Shown: in pieces, positions 34,300 to 44,430 of the stretch
Layout of the letters: each line of letters begins with the position of its first letter
How positions within the stretch are numbered: the stretch's first letter is position 1
Source: Abyssibacter sp036156195
Lineage (GTDB): Bacteria; Pseudomonadota; Gammaproteobacteria; Nevskiales; OUC007
DNA length: 64,000 bases
Assembly: GCA_036156195.1 (NCBI GenBank)
Contig: JAYZUZ010000012.1
Coordinates: 434,001-498,000 of the forward strand
Direction: 5' to 3'
Position numbers and translations under genes: made by a program
Notes under the pieces: generated by a model
Database searches by the model: none
Told to the model about the DNA's origin: nothing
The model's input: the letters and a program-made list of their open reading frames with translations, nothing else

Positions 34300-34641
34300 T
34301 CATGCATTCCGTGCTCCAAGCATGATGACAACCATGCCGGCAAGGCAAAGCCCGACGCCAAGCAAATCGCTAAACGTCGGGCGCACTGCATCCACCAGCC
34401 ACAACCAAGCCAGCGCCACGCTGACATAGACACCGCCATATGCTGCATACACACGACCCGCGGCCTCTGGATGCAGGCTGAGCAGCCACACGAAAAGCGC
34501 CAGACTGGCAGCAGCCGGCAACAGCAACCACGCGCTGCCGTCGCGCCGCAGCCACAAGTACGGCAAGTAGCAGCCGACGATTTCGGCGAGCGCCGTGGCG
34601 ACGAACAGGCCGAACAACTTAGCGCTTTCCGCCAGCATCAA
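34300..34641 (-). CDS. YnfA/UPF0060 membrane protein
   Basis: 113 residues with four helices and the family blocks AEIVGCYLPYLWLR, AYGGVYVSVALAWLWLVD and GVGLCLAGMVVIM. The family resembles small multidrug exporters but its substrate is uncertain. It starts with an ATGA overlap after the CDF gene, so it is co-translated within a cation efflux operon. Confidence 0.88.
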   Translation of the reverse strand: MMLAESAKLFGLFVATALAEIVGCYLPYLWLRRDGSAWLLLPAAASLALFVWLLSLHPEAAGRVYAAYGGVYVSVALAWLWLVDAVRPTFSDLLGVGLCLAGMVVIMLGARNA

Positions 34642-35264
34642 ACCTCACCGGCCGTATTGGCGCCTTGCGTCACAGGCTGCTGCTTGGACTCACGGAGGAT
34701 CCGAATGCCGCCGCGCAGAACAATGCCGGCAACGGTCAAGCCGATGACCAGGTCTGGCCAGCGCGACGCCGACACCATCACCAGAACACCCGCAATGATG
34801 ACGCCCATATTGGCAATGACATCGTTGGCCGAGAAAATCCAGGCAGCACGCATGTGGACCTCGCCATCTCGGTGTTTACGAAGCAGCCACAGGCAGACGA
34901 CATTCGCCGCAAGTGCGACCAGCGCCACGCCGATCATCCATTCACTTTGCGGGTCACTTCCGAGTACAGATCGCCGGGCGACATCGATCAACACCAGGCA
35001 AGCCAGACTGATCTGCAGCCAGCCCGACAGTCGTGCCGCCGTCGTTTTGGCCGTTGCCGCGCGTCCAACCGCATACAGGCTGATGGCATACACCGACGCA
35101 TCAGCGAGCATGTCGAGTGAGTCGGCGATCAATCCGGTGGATTGACTCAGCCAACCCAATCCGAACTCGGCGACAAACATCACCCCGTTGATGGCCATCA
35201 GAGCGATCAGCACGCGCCGCTCCGCCTGATTGCTGGCCTCGAACTCACAGCCGCAGTCGCTCAT
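34638..35264 (-). CDS. short CDF-type cation transporter
   Basis: 208 residues, membrane part only, without the cytoplasmic domain. N-terminal Cys motif (SDCGCEFEA), then GLIADSLDMLADASVYAIS and AAWIFSANDVIANMGVIIAG, which carry the metal-site Asp/Asn residues of the family. Overlaps czcA (ATGA) and ynfA (ATGA). Probably Zn/Cd/Co efflux from the cytosol to feed the RND pump. Confidence 0.85.
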   Translation of the reverse strand: MSDCGCEFEASNQAERRVLIALMAINGVMFVAEFGLGWLSQSTGLIADSLDMLADASVYAISLYAVGRAATAKTTAARLSGWLQISLACLVLIDVARRSVLGSDPQSEWMIGVALVALAANVVCLWLLRKHRDGEVHMRAAWIFSANDVIANMGVIIAGVLVMVSASRWPDLVIGLTVAGIVLRGGIRILRESKQQPVTQGANTAGEV

Positions 35265-38200
35265 GCTTCACTTTCCTTGGTGTTTGCCGACAGCTCGCCG
35301 TCATCTTCCCGCCCATGCACGATCCGATACAAGGCAGGCAGGAGCAATAGCGTCAGCAAGGTCGAGGACACGATACCGCCAATCACTACTGTGGCCAGCG
35401 GCCGCTGCACTTCGGCGCCGGTGCCGACGTTCAAGGCCATGGGCACAAAGCCGAGACTGGCCACCAGTGCCGTCATCAAGACCGGGCGCAGGCGAACCAA
35501 TGCGCCTTCGATAATGGCCTGCTGCAAGGGCTTGCCATCAGCCCGAAGTTCACGAATGAACGACAGCATCACCAAGCCATTGAGCACCGCCACACCGGAT
35601 AACGCGATAAAGCCAACACCAGCTGAAATGGACAACGGCATGTCACGCAGCCAAAGCAGCCCCACCCCACCAGTGAGCGCCAGCGGCACACCGGTGAAGA
35701 TAATGAGCGCGTCCTTCAGCGACCCGAATGCCATCAGCAACAGACCCAGAATCAGCATGAGCGTGACCGGCACAACAAGGCTGAGCCGCTTGCTCGCGGA
35801 TTGCAGTTGCTCAAACGTGCCACCGTAGTCCAGCCAGTACCCGGCAGGCAGGTCGACCTGGTCATTGATGCGCTGCTGCGCTTCTGCCACGAACGAACCG
35901 AGGTCGCGCCCACGCACGTTGGCTGTGACCACGACCCGACGCTTGCCGTCCTCCCGGCTGATCTGTGCGGGAGCGGGGGCGAGCTTGATGTCGGCGACTT
36001 CGCCGAGCGGCAGGTAGCGTGCGCCACTCTCGCCCTGCGCTTCACCTGGGAGCATCAGCGGCAGGCGTTCCAGCGTTGCCGGGTCTTGCCGAAGGCGCTC
36101 GGGCAACCTCACGATCAACTCGAACCGGCGGTCACCGTCGAAGATCAAGCCTGCAGCAGTCCCGCCTACAGATGTCGCGACCAGGTCCTGGACGGCTTGC
36201 ACATTGAGGCCATAACGGGCCAGCGCCGTGCGGTCTGGGATGACCGACAGCACAGGCAAGCCGCTGACCTGCTCGACGCGCACGTCTGCCGCACCGTCGA
36301 TGTCTTGCACCACGGCCTGGATGGCTTGCGCGCTACGCAGCAGTTCTTCCAAGTCATCACCAAACACCTTGATGCCAAGGTCTGCCCGGACGCCTGAGAT
36401 CAGCTCGTTGAAGCGCAGTTGAATGGGCTGCGAGAACTCGTAGTTGTTACCCACCAACTCGCCCAGCGCGTCTTCCATCTGCTCGACCAGTTCGGCTTTG
36501 GACAGGCTCGGATCGGGCCATTCATTGCGCGGCTTGAGCATCACGTAACCGTCCGAGATGTTCGGCGGCATCGGGTCGGTGGCGACTTCGGCCGTACCGA
36601 CGCGGGCAAACGCGATTTCGACCTGCGGAAACTCGCTGATGCGCTGTTCCAGTTGAGCTTGGAGCTCAAGCGACTGGCCCAAGCCTGTGCCCGTGATCCG
36701 CAGGGCCTGGATGGCGACATCACCTTCATCGAGTTGCGGCACAAATTCAGACCCCAGCGTGGTGGCAAGCCAGCCACTGGCCACCACGAGCACCGTCGCT
36801 CCGGCCACCAGCGCCCAGCGCAACTTCAGTGCGCCAGCCAGCAGCGGCTCATAGGCCCGCTTGGCTCCGCGAATCAGCAAGCTCTCGCGCTCTGCAACTG
36901 GCCCGCGCATGAATAGGGCAACGGCCGCCGGAACGAATGTCAGTGACAGCACCATGGCCGCCAGCAACGCCATCACGACGGTAGCGGCCATCGGGTGAAA
37001 CATCTTCCCCTCAACGCCTGTGAGCGAGAAGATCGGGATGTAAACCACGGTGATGATGCCAACGCCAAACAAGCTCGGGCGAATCACTTCACTGGTGGCG
37101 GTATAGACCACATGCAGTCGCTCTTTGAGCGCGAGCCTTCGCTCGCCAGTGCCGTGTTGTGCTTCGGACAAACGTCTAATGCAGTTCTCGACCACAATCA
37201 CGGCGCCATCCACGATCAACCCGAAATCCAGTGCGCCCAGGCTCATCAGATTGGCCGAGACGCCCGTGCGCACCATGCCGGTGATCGTCGCCAGCATCGC
37301 CAACGGGATAACCGCAGCAGTGATCAGGGCGGCGCGGATATTACCCAGCAGCAGGAACAACACCACGATGACCAGCAGTGCGCCTTCGAGCAGGTTTTTC
37401 TGCACGGTGGAGATGGCTTTATCAACCAGCGTTGTGCGGTCGTACAGGGTTTGGATGTACACGCCATCAGGCAGCGAGCGGTTGATGGTCTCGATACGCT
37501 CGGCGACATCGCGCGCCACGGCACGCGAGTTCTCACCAAGCAACATCATGGTGGTGCCAACCACGGCCTCCTCGCCGGCGACGGTCGCCGCCCCCGAACG
37601 CAACTCTCGTCCGAGCGCGACCTCGGCAACATCGTTCACCAGCACAGGGACCCCCTCGCGCTGAGTGACTACAACTTGCTCGATGTCGGCGATGCTCTCC
37701 AACAGCCCCGGTGAACGCACCAGCAGTTGCTGGCCATTACGCTCCACATAGCCTGCGCCGCGATTGCTGTTATTGCGCATCAGGGCGTCGGTCAGGTCCG
37801 ACATCGACAGACCCCACGCCAGCAGCTTCTGCGGATCAGGCAGCACGTGGTACTGCTTGTTGAAGCCGCCAATGCTGTTGACCTCCGCCACACCCGGCGT
37901 GAGCACAAGCTGCGGGCGGATAATCCATTCCTGCACTTCGCGCAGGCCCATGGCATCCCAAGGGCGGCCATCCGCCTGCGTGGCACCCGGCTCGGCGCGC
38001 ACGGCGTACATGTAGATTTCGCCCAATCCGCTGCTGATAGGCCCCATCTCCGGCTCCAGGCCGGGTGGCAGTTGGCTGCGTACGGCAGACAAGCGCTCGT
38101 TGATCAGGTTGCGGGCGAAATACAGATCGGTGCCTTCTTCAAACACCACCGTGACCTGTGACAGCGCATAGCGCGACAGCGAGCGGGTGTAGTCCAGATT

Positions 38201-38431
38201 CGGCAGGCCGGACAGCGCCGTCTCTACCGGGAAGGTCACCCGCTGCTCGGTCTCCAGTGGCGAGTAACCGGGTGCGGCGGTGTTGATTTGCACCTGCACG
38301 TTGGTGATATCCGGCACGGCATCAATGGGCAGCGAGCTGTAGCTCCACACCCCGACCCCGATCCACACCAGCATCAGTGCCAATATCAGCCAGCGCTGCT
38401 CAACCGCAGCGCGCACAATTGAATTGATCAT
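35261..38431 (-). CDS. czcA: heavy-metal RND efflux pump, CzcA type
   Basis: 1056 residues, normal for the HME-RND family. The helix 4 motif GALDFGLIVDGAVIVVEN has the Asp-Asp-Glu set of CzcA-type (Zn/Co/Cd) pumps rather than the CusA pattern. Porter-domain motifs RFNELISGVRADLGIKVFGDD and GTAEVATDPMPPNISDGYVML are present. It forms a trimer in the inner membrane and exports periplasmic or cytosolic cations through CzcB and CzcC, driven by protons. Nine bp separate it from czcB. Confidence 0.95.
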   Translation of the reverse strand: MINSIVRAAVEQRWLILALMLVWIGVGVWSYSSLPIDAVPDITNVQVQINTAAPGYSPLETEQRVTFPVETALSGLPNLDYTRSLSRYALSQVTVVFEEGTDLYFARNLINERLSAVRSQLPPGLEPEMGPISSGLGEIYMYAVRAEPGATQADGRPWDAMGLREVQEWIIRPQLVLTPGVAEVNSIGGFNKQYHVLPDPQKLLAWGLSMSDLTDALMRNNSNRGAGYVERNGQQLLVRSPGLLESIADIEQVVVTQREGVPVLVNDVAEVALGRELRSGAATVAGEEAVVGTTMMLLGENSRAVARDVAERIETINRSLPDGVYIQTLYDRTTLVDKAISTVQKNLLEGALLVIVVLFLLLGNIRAALITAAVIPLAMLATITGMVRTGVSANLMSLGALDFGLIVDGAVIVVENCIRRLSEAQHGTGERRLALKERLHVVYTATSEVIRPSLFGVGIITVVYIPIFSLTGVEGKMFHPMAATVVMALLAAMVLSLTFVPAAVALFMRGPVAERESLLIRGAKRAYEPLLAGALKLRWALVAGATVLVVASGWLATTLGSEFVPQLDEGDVAIQALRITGTGLGQSLELQAQLEQRISEFPQVEIAFARVGTAEVATDPMPPNISDGYVMLKPRNEWPDPSLSKAELVEQMEDALGELVGNNYEFSQPIQLRFNELISGVRADLGIKVFGDDLEELLRSAQAIQAVVQDIDGAADVRVEQVSGLPVLSVIPDRTALARYGLNVQAVQDLVATSVGGTAAGLIFDGDRRFELIVRLPERLRQDPATLERLPLMLPGEAQGESGARYLPLGEVADIKLAPAPAQISREDGKRRVVVTANVRGRDLGSFVAEAQQRINDQVDLPAGYWLDYGGTFEQLQSASKRLSLVVPVTLMLILGLLLMAFGSLKDALIIFTGVPLALTGGVGLLWLRDMPLSISAGVGFIALSGVAVLNGLVMLSFIRELRADGKPLQQAIIEGALVRLRPVLMTALVASLGFVPMALNVGTGAEVQRPLATVVIGGIVSSTLLTLLLLPALYRIVHGREDDGELSANTKESEA

Positions 38432-38440
38432 GACGAGCCC

Positions 38441-39412
38441 TCAGTGGTCGTGTTCGGCGCTGGATTTCTCCAACTCGGCCTTCAGCAGATAGCTGTTGGC
38501 CGTCACGTACACCACACCGGGTTTCAAACCGCCCAGCACCTCCGTTGCTCGGCCGTCGCTGCGGCCCAGCGTGAGTGGGTGCACTTCAAAGTCATCCGCT
38601 TCTCGAACGAACACGGATGGGCGGCCTTCGATGTCCTGTAATGCCCGGTTCTCGACGACGAGCGCGGCGTCGGTCACAGCTGTGACGATCTCCGCGCGGA
38701 TGGTCGAGTCCGGCGTCCACTTGCCATCGGGGTTTGGCAACACCACGCGCGCGTGGCGCGCAGGCCCGAGCATCGCATCGGGAGTGATCCAATCGATGAC
38801 GCCTTCGGTTTGCACGCCGTCGCCAAGCAGCAAAACCGTTTGGCCTGCGCGCACTTTTTCGGCCTGAGACGGAAAGATGGCGAGCTGTGCCCAGACTTGT
38901 GAATAGTCCGCGATCCGCAACAGGTTGCGGTCGGCAGTCGCCTCACCGGCTGTTGCCATGCGCTGGACGATCACGCCGCTGACGGGTGCCCGCAGGGTGT
39001 AGCGCTGCAGGCTGTCATCGGCCTCAACCGTGGCCAAGGCATCTCCGCGTGTCACGCGCTGCCCGACATCGGGATCGAGCCGGATGATCTGGCCCGAAAA
39101 TCGTGCCCGAACGACCGCCATGCGTGATGGGATGGGTTCGATGCGACCGTAAACCTGCAGCGTTTCGCGCAGCGTGCCGGGTTGTGCGACAGCCGTTTGC
39201 AACCCTGCCAATGCAATTTTCTCATCGGTTAGCTGGACGACATCGGCACCGCCGTGGTCATTCGATTGGCCATTGTGCGTATCGGGTTCGCTGTGATCGG
39301 CATGCTCGTCCGTTTCTTGAGCGGCGAGCGCGGTCGGGGAAAGCACTGCAATGAACAGCGATAGGCTCACGGCCCGCATCGTCGCGGCAAAAGTGTCTCG
39401 TTCAGTGGTCAT
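38441..39412 (-). CDS. czcB: RND periplasmic adaptor, CzcB type
   Basis: 323 residues. Signal peptide (LFIAVLSPTALAAQ), a His/Asp-rich stretch (DEHADHSEPDTHNG), lipoyl/barrel-sandwich segments (VVRARFSGQIIRL, YTLRAPVSGVIVQRM) and a C-terminal SSAEHDH. It links CzcA to the outer-membrane channel and may hand metal to the pump. Overlaps czcC by 11 nt. Confidence 0.92.
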   Translation of the reverse strand: MTTERDTFAATMRAVSLSLFIAVLSPTALAAQETDEHADHSEPDTHNGQSNDHGGADVVQLTDEKIALAGLQTAVAQPGTLRETLQVYGRIEPIPSRMAVVRARFSGQIIRLDPDVGQRVTRGDALATVEADDSLQRYTLRAPVSGVIVQRMATAGEATADRNLLRIADYSQVWAQLAIFPSQAEKVRAGQTVLLLGDGVQTEGVIDWITPDAMLGPARHARVVLPNPDGKWTPDSTIRAEIVTAVTDAALVVENRALQDIEGRPSVFVREADDFEVHPLTLGRSDGRATEVLGGLKPGVVYVTANSYLLKAELEKSSAEHDH

Positions 39413-40703
39413 GGTCAGATTCCTTGTGTTCGGAGTCGCTGTCGGCAGCAGTCAGCGCCGCGCCGGACAGGCGCTCCAGTTCAATTCGGTTGAGATGGGC
39501 ACGGCGTGCAGCGTTGACGAGCGCCAGTCGCGCATCAATCAGCTCTTGCCTGGCGGCAATCAGCTCCAGGTAGCTGTAGCGCCCGGCCCGGTAGGCCTCA
39601 CGTGTGTCTCCCAGGGCAGACTCCAGCCTGGGGATGACTGCATCCCGCAACATGACGAATGCTTCGATGGCGTGGGCCCGGTGCTGCCACGCTTCAAACA
39701 GCGTCGCGCGTGCGGCAATAACGGCGGCCTGCGAATCAAACCGGGCGGCCTCGCGTCGCGCCGTCGCGGCGGCAATGTCGCCCTGCGCGCGGCGGCCGGA
39801 GAACAAGGGAATGCTCACCCCGGCAACCAGGCCTGTGCTATCACTGCCTTCCAGCCGACGCACACCCGCCCGCCAGCGAATGTCGCCACGCGCGTTTGAC
39901 TGGGCCAGGCGCAAGCTGGCCGTTTGGATTCGCTCTTGGCTGGCCAGTTGCTGAAGGTCTGGGTTGCGGTTCAGTGCTTCGACCATCGGTTCGAAGGCCC
40001 CTGCGCTACCGGGATGAAACAGCGCATCGTCATCAACCAACTCGAAGCCGGGCTGCTCAGCACCCCACAGCGCGGCCAACTTGGTCCGCAGCGTCGGCAG
40101 CTGGTGCTCGATATGGCCCACCTCCAGGCTGGCGCGGGCCGTGGCGGCCTTGGCGCGGTCCAGTTCCGCTTGTGGAGCGCGTGCACGGCTGACCCGCCGG
40201 CCCACGGTCTCTTCAGCTTGGCGCGCAAGATCCTCCGCTTGGCGGGCGACCTCAAGCTCCTGCTGCAGCGCAGCCAGTTCTACAAACAACCGGGCAGCTT
40301 TGGCCTGCACATCCAGCAACTGCGTGCGTCGCTGCGCAACGGACAACCCTTCCCGTGCATCAACGATGGCTGTGCGGAAGGCAGGACGATCACCCAGCTC
40401 GATGACGCTGGAAAGAGCCAGCGTTAACTCAACGCCGTCGATGCCCTGTGCTTCATTGGTCCCGCCAAACTCATCCGCTTCGGCATTGAGCGCCAACGGC
40501 GGTGAAAGCGACGCTGAAGCTCGCTCCCCGGCCAAGGCCTTCAAACGCGGCGCATAGGCCGCCAGGGACGGGTTGTTGTCGGTGACCCGTTGAATCGTCT
40601 CGCCCAAGGTCAGGGCGTCAGCGGTTTGCGGTTGTGCATGGCCCGCTGCAAGCCAAGTGAACCCGATGGCGAAAAGCGCCATCCGGCAAAAATAACCAGA
40701 CAT
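39402..40703 (-). CDS. czcC: outer-membrane efflux channel, CzcC type
   Basis: 433 residues from ATG 40703 (GGAG 7 nt upstream). Signal peptide (MALFAIGFTWLAAGHA), then two OEP/TolC-like halves with long coiled helices (AALQQELEVARQAEDLARQ, GVSIPLFSGRRAQGDIAAATARREAAR). The C-terminus ends SEHKESDHDH. It makes the exit duct for the Czc pump. Confidence 0.92.
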   Translation of the reverse strand: MSGYFCRMALFAIGFTWLAAGHAQPQTADALTLGETIQRVTDNNPSLAAYAPRLKALAGERASASLSPPLALNAEADEFGGTNEAQGIDGVELTLALSSVIELGDRPAFRTAIVDAREGLSVAQRRTQLLDVQAKAARLFVELAALQQELEVARQAEDLARQAEETVGRRVSRARAPQAELDRAKAATARASLEVGHIEHQLPTLRTKLAALWGAEQPGFELVDDDALFHPGSAGAFEPMVEALNRNPDLQQLASQERIQTASLRLAQSNARGDIRWRAGVRRLEGSDSTGLVAGVSIPLFSGRRAQGDIAAATARREAARFDSQAAVIAARATLFEAWQHRAHAIEAFVMLRDAVIPRLESALGDTREAYRAGRYSYLELIAARQELIDARLALVNAARRAHLNRIELERLSGAALTAADSDSEHKESDHDH

Positions 40704-40770
40704 GGTGACTCCAGAAATCGTTGCGCCGAACAGGCGCATGGCGGTGCCGCATTGGCACCGGAGGCGATAT

Positions 40771-41148
40771 CTAGAGTGCTAGGGGCGGGGCTCGCGCCGG
40801 GGGACTGAGACCGACACGGCGGTGCGGCACCGGCGCGGTGCGCTGCGTTACGAGCAATATGCGCGGCGCGATAAACAAGCCCAGCAATACAGCTGCAACA
40901 ACGGCGAGCAAATCGCTTTCATCCAGGTCGAGCAGCTTGACCAGGATGCCGTCAGCCGCATCAACCTTGGTGTCTATACAGGTTTCGTCCGCACACGCTT
41001 CACTAACGTGAGCAATCGCGTCTGCATGCGCTTCCTTCAGGCAATCGAGGTCACCGTCCGAGCACGCATGGGCATGCGCGCCCAGGATGCGGCTGGCCAG
41101 CACGAGGATGACCAGGAACCAGACCAATTTGTGAGAATTGATATGCAA
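40771..41148 (-). CDS. small Cys-containing protein leading the czc operon (CzcI-like position)
   Basis: 125 residues. A signal peptide (VWFLVILVLASRILGAHA), a short periplasmic part with four Cys (HACSDGDLDCLKEAH, EACADETCIDTK), then a membrane helix (LLAVVAAVLLGLFIAPRILLV). In classical czc operons a small CzcI/CzcN-like product precedes czcC; the sequence itself is not diagnostic. It follows the promoter at 41187-41215 by 38 bp. Confidence 0.6.
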   Translation of the reverse strand: MHINSHKLVWFLVILVLASRILGAHAHACSDGDLDCLKEAHADAIAHVSEACADETCIDTKVDAADGILVKLLDLDESDLLAVVAAVLLGLFIAPRILLVTQRTAPVPHRRVGLSPPARAPPLAL

Positions 41149-41527
41149 GTGACGAGAACGTAGCTGAGGAGGACTGCTTGAAGTCTATTATCTGATAAGT
41201 CGGAAACTCAGACAATCACTTGGCGAACAAAGTGCCTCAGCATTGATTTTTTTCTCACACGGGGCGACGGGATGCGATGGAGGGGGTACTACGCCCCCTG
41301 GAGAACCCCGAAACGACCGGTGTCCGGTTTATCAGTAAACGGGTTCGGTCCCGGTCAGACGGACGGCTTGGCAAGAGAAAAAACTGACCTGCGAATGACG
41401 GCTGTTGGCACAACGCGGCCAGTTCGACGAGATGCAATCGGCCAAATAAGTGCCCCAGCGGTCATGCGATGCGCAAATGTCCGGCCCCGTCCCTTTGATG
41501 ATGTACATGCACACCACGTATATCACC
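41149..41527. other. intergenic region between czc operon and prtN-like gene
   Basis: Contains the czc promoter (41187-41215). Otherwise I see only a weak 5-bp GGGGG/CCCCC hairpin near 41283-41301 and no supported gene; the short frames on both strands look random. There is no clear ribosome site before the ATG at 41528. Confidence 0.5.
41187..41215 (-). promoter_or_regulatory. promoter of the czc operon
   Basis: On the minus strand TTGTCT (41210-41215) and GATAAT (41187-41192) are spaced by 17 bp, a good sigma-70 match. Unlike the mer and cop promoters it lacks the 19-bp spacer, so control would be of another type (for example two-component). No regulator gene lies beside it. Confidence 0.6.
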
Positions 41528-41791
41528 ATGAACCGTTCTACTGCAGAAATCCTGGTCCAAAGATTCGGCAGCCCCATCGTTGAACTCACCGCGATTTGCG
41601 GCGATTTTTTCGGGATGGAAGAAGGTCAGGCCCGACGCAAGGCCGCGACTAATCAACTACCCGTTCCGACATTTCGGACGGGATCGCAAAAGTCACCTTG
41701 GTTCGTCCACATCGAAGATCTCGCACAACTCATCGACGAGCAACGCGCTCAAGCCAAACGCCACCACATCGGGATGGCCTATGCCGCCTGA
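41528..41791 (+). CDS. PrtN-like pyocin-activator family protein
   Basis: 87 residues. The sequence follows the PrtN pattern: ILVQRFGSPIVELTAICGDFFGM, then RRKAATNQLPVPTFRTG and KSPWFVHIEDLAQLIDEQR. PrtN activates pyocin genes in Pseudomonas; relatives on islands next to integrases may act as excision or activation factors, like AlpA. It converges on the integrase gene and overlaps its end by 13 nt, which supports a joint role. Confidence 0.82.
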   Translation: MNRSTAEILVQRFGSPIVELTAICGDFFGMEEGQARRKAATNQLPVPTFRTGSQKSPWFVHIEDLAQLIDEQRAQAKRHHIGMAYAA

Positions 41792-42840
41792 TACGGCCGG
41801 GTTGGAACATCCTTCGCTTTCAAATGTGTATAGCTGCGAAGGATGTTCCAATCCAGGTGGAGCGTAAACGCTGCCACCTCGTGGATCGCATACCCGCGCT
41901 CGAACAACCTCGATGTAGCCTCGTGACGGAGATCGTGGAAGCGGAGATCCTGAATTCCGAGTATTCGGCAAGCGCGGGTGAACCGTGCTCCAACGGACTT
42001 GGGGTTGTACGGGAAGATCAGTTCACTGGTTCGCGGCTGGCGTTTGATGATCTCGAGCGCCTCGGGCGTGAGCTTGCTTTCAAGGTCATTCCCTTTCTTG
42101 GTGCGAGGGTGCTTCACGTCCCGCACTACAATCACAAGATCCTTCTCAATCAAGTCGTCCCACCGAAGCCGGGTGATCTCGGCTTGTCGGCGTGAGGACG
42201 CGAGCGCAAATTTGACGCACTCCTGCATGGGGATCATGGCGTTCTGATCAGACTGCGCGAAGTACTTGTCGAGCCGGCTCAATTCATCCTTTGTCGGGCG
42301 ACGCGTACGTCGCCGTGAACGACGGACGAGTTTCTGGTCGCGGCTGAACTGCAGAGCGTCTTCAAACACAGTCATATCGAACGGTAAGTCCCACGCGACA
42401 TTCATCGGCGAGAACGCGGCTTTCAGCCAAGTGATGTCGTTCATGATAGTTGATGGCCCTGTACCAGCCTGTCGCCTTGTCCGCACATGGTCGATCAACA
42501 CCTGACTCGTCAGGTCCTGGACTTTGACGCGCCCGATATCGTGCTTGGCGAGGAACCGCAGATGCTCACGTTTTGAGCGAGCCCATCCACTGAGCTGTTC
42601 GTACTCGGCACGATAGCGGTGTATGACGTCGCCAACGGTGATGTCTTTTAGCGCCAGCTTTCGAGTACTGCCCTCCCCTTTGATCTCGGTCTCGCGCTTA
42701 CGCGACCAGTTCTCGGCCATGGCACGACGCGGAAACGTGCGGGACTCAGACGCGATAATCTTGCCCTCTCGCTTGACACGTATGAGGGCCCGATATGACA
42801 TCGTCCCGTTCGCATTCTTCCACTTAGTTATGGTCGCCAT
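41779..42840 (-). CDS. int: tyrosine recombinase / integrase at dusA
   Basis: 353 residues from ATG 42840 (GGAGGA 6 nt upstream). An N-terminal SAM-like core-binding domain precedes the catalytic domain. Active-site residues are Arg218 (SSRRQAEITRLRW), His302 and Arg305 (HDLRHEA), His328 (LHLDW) and Tyr337 (RSYTHL). The spot before His328 is unusual (FTLH instead of the common xxGH). It lies 130 bp from dusA and faces away from it, the usual layout of dusA-specific islands. It likely catalyses recombination between the dusA copies. Confidence 0.92.
   Translation of the reverse strand: MATITKWKNANGTMSYRALIRVKREGKIIASESRTFPRRAMAENWSRKRETEIKGEGSTRKLALKDITVGDVIHRYRAEYEQLSGWARSKREHLRFLAKHDIGRVKVQDLTSQVLIDHVRTRRQAGTGPSTIMNDITWLKAAFSPMNVAWDLPFDMTVFEDALQFSRDQKLVRRSRRRTRRPTKDELSRLDKYFAQSDQNAMIPMQECVKFALASSRRQAEITRLRWDDLIEKDLVIVVRDVKHPRTKKGNDLESKLTPEALEIIKRQPRTSELIFPYNPKSVGARFTRACRILGIQDLRFHDLRHEATSRLFERGYAIHEVAAFTLHLDWNILRSYTHLKAKDVPTRPYQAA
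41802..41851. repeat. 16-bp perfect inverted repeat in the 3' end of int
   Basis: TTGGAACATCCTTCGC (41802-41817) and its exact reverse complement (41836-41851) flank an 18-bp loop. The loop encodes the catalytic Tyr337 region of the integrase, the arms encode WNILR and AKDVP. It also lies 10 nt past the stop of the PrtN-like gene, where it could end that transcript. Confidence 0.8.
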
Positions 42841-42856
42841 TCTTCCTCCAATTCCG

Positions 42857-42925
42857 GTGCACAACGCTCACTCGTTGTGCACTTTTTTGTGCACCACCGT
42901 CTCTATAATACCTCTAAATGCACAA
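42857..42925. promoter_or_regulatory. TTGTGCA motif cluster and dusA promoter at island right end
   Basis: Four copies of TTGTGCA(C) lie within 69 bp: 42857-42866 (reverse), 42873-42882, 42887-42894 and 42919-42925 (reverse). The same motif marks the left ends at 9067, 11009 and 12038. These look like integrase arm sites. A TATAAT at about 42904-42909 on the plus strand could drive dusA, so the island seems to supply the gene's promoter. Confidence 0.6.
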
Positions 42926-42971
42926 AAACGCGTGTCCTATGGAGGACAAGAAACCAGGATAAGCAACTGTT

Positions 42972-43991
<1,020 letters not shown>

Positions 43992-43998
43992 GCGGCCG

Positions 43999-44424
43999 CT
44001 AAGAACGACGCGTCTGCTGACGCGCGGCTTCCATACCGCGCATTAATTCCAGGATTTGCTTAAGCGTTTGTTGAGGATCGCCCTCGGATCGCGCCGTCAC
44101 CCAGCCCGCACCTGCCGCCAGGCCAACCGCCAGCCAGGGCTGATCTGCCGTCCAGCGTTCGAGCAAGTCGATCATTTCCTGCGGCATATCGGGCGGCGAC
44201 CCTGCATCAACCTGACGTCGGCGCGCCCGGTAGCGCCGCAGCACGACGGCGCCGACGTAGATGAGCAAGGCCACGGCCGCAACGCCCGAGGCGGACGCCC
44301 AGGCCGGCCACCAGTTCCGCAGTAGCCAGAAGACGGCGAGGCTGATCCATACACTCATCAGCCCCCAAAGCAGCAATGAGAACGCGCCCCAGCGCGTCGC
44401 GCGCCGGGCGCGCTCGATCAGCAT
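43999..44424 (-). CDS. membrane protein of unknown function
   Basis: 141 residues: an N-terminal basic segment, two helices (LLLWGLMSVWISLAVFWLL, ASGVAAVALLIYVGAVVL), a polar part, and a last hydrophobic stretch (LAVGLAAGAGWVTA). It lies 6 bp after the ElaB/YqjD-like gene on the same strand; both may be envelope or ribosome-tethering stress proteins. The family is not recognised. Confidence 0.65.
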   Translation of the reverse strand: MLIERARRATRWGAFSLLLWGLMSVWISLAVFWLLRNWWPAWASASGVAAVALLIYVGAVVLRRYRARRRQVDAGSPPDMPQEMIDLLERWTADQPWLAVGLAAGAGWVTARSEGDPQQTLKQILELMRGMEAARQQTRRS

Positions 44425-44430
44425 GGGCGG

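Noticed and set aside
41255..41589. Small frames on both strands between the czc operon and the prtN-like gene
   Set aside because: They overlap one another, lack ribosome sites and show no folded-domain pattern.
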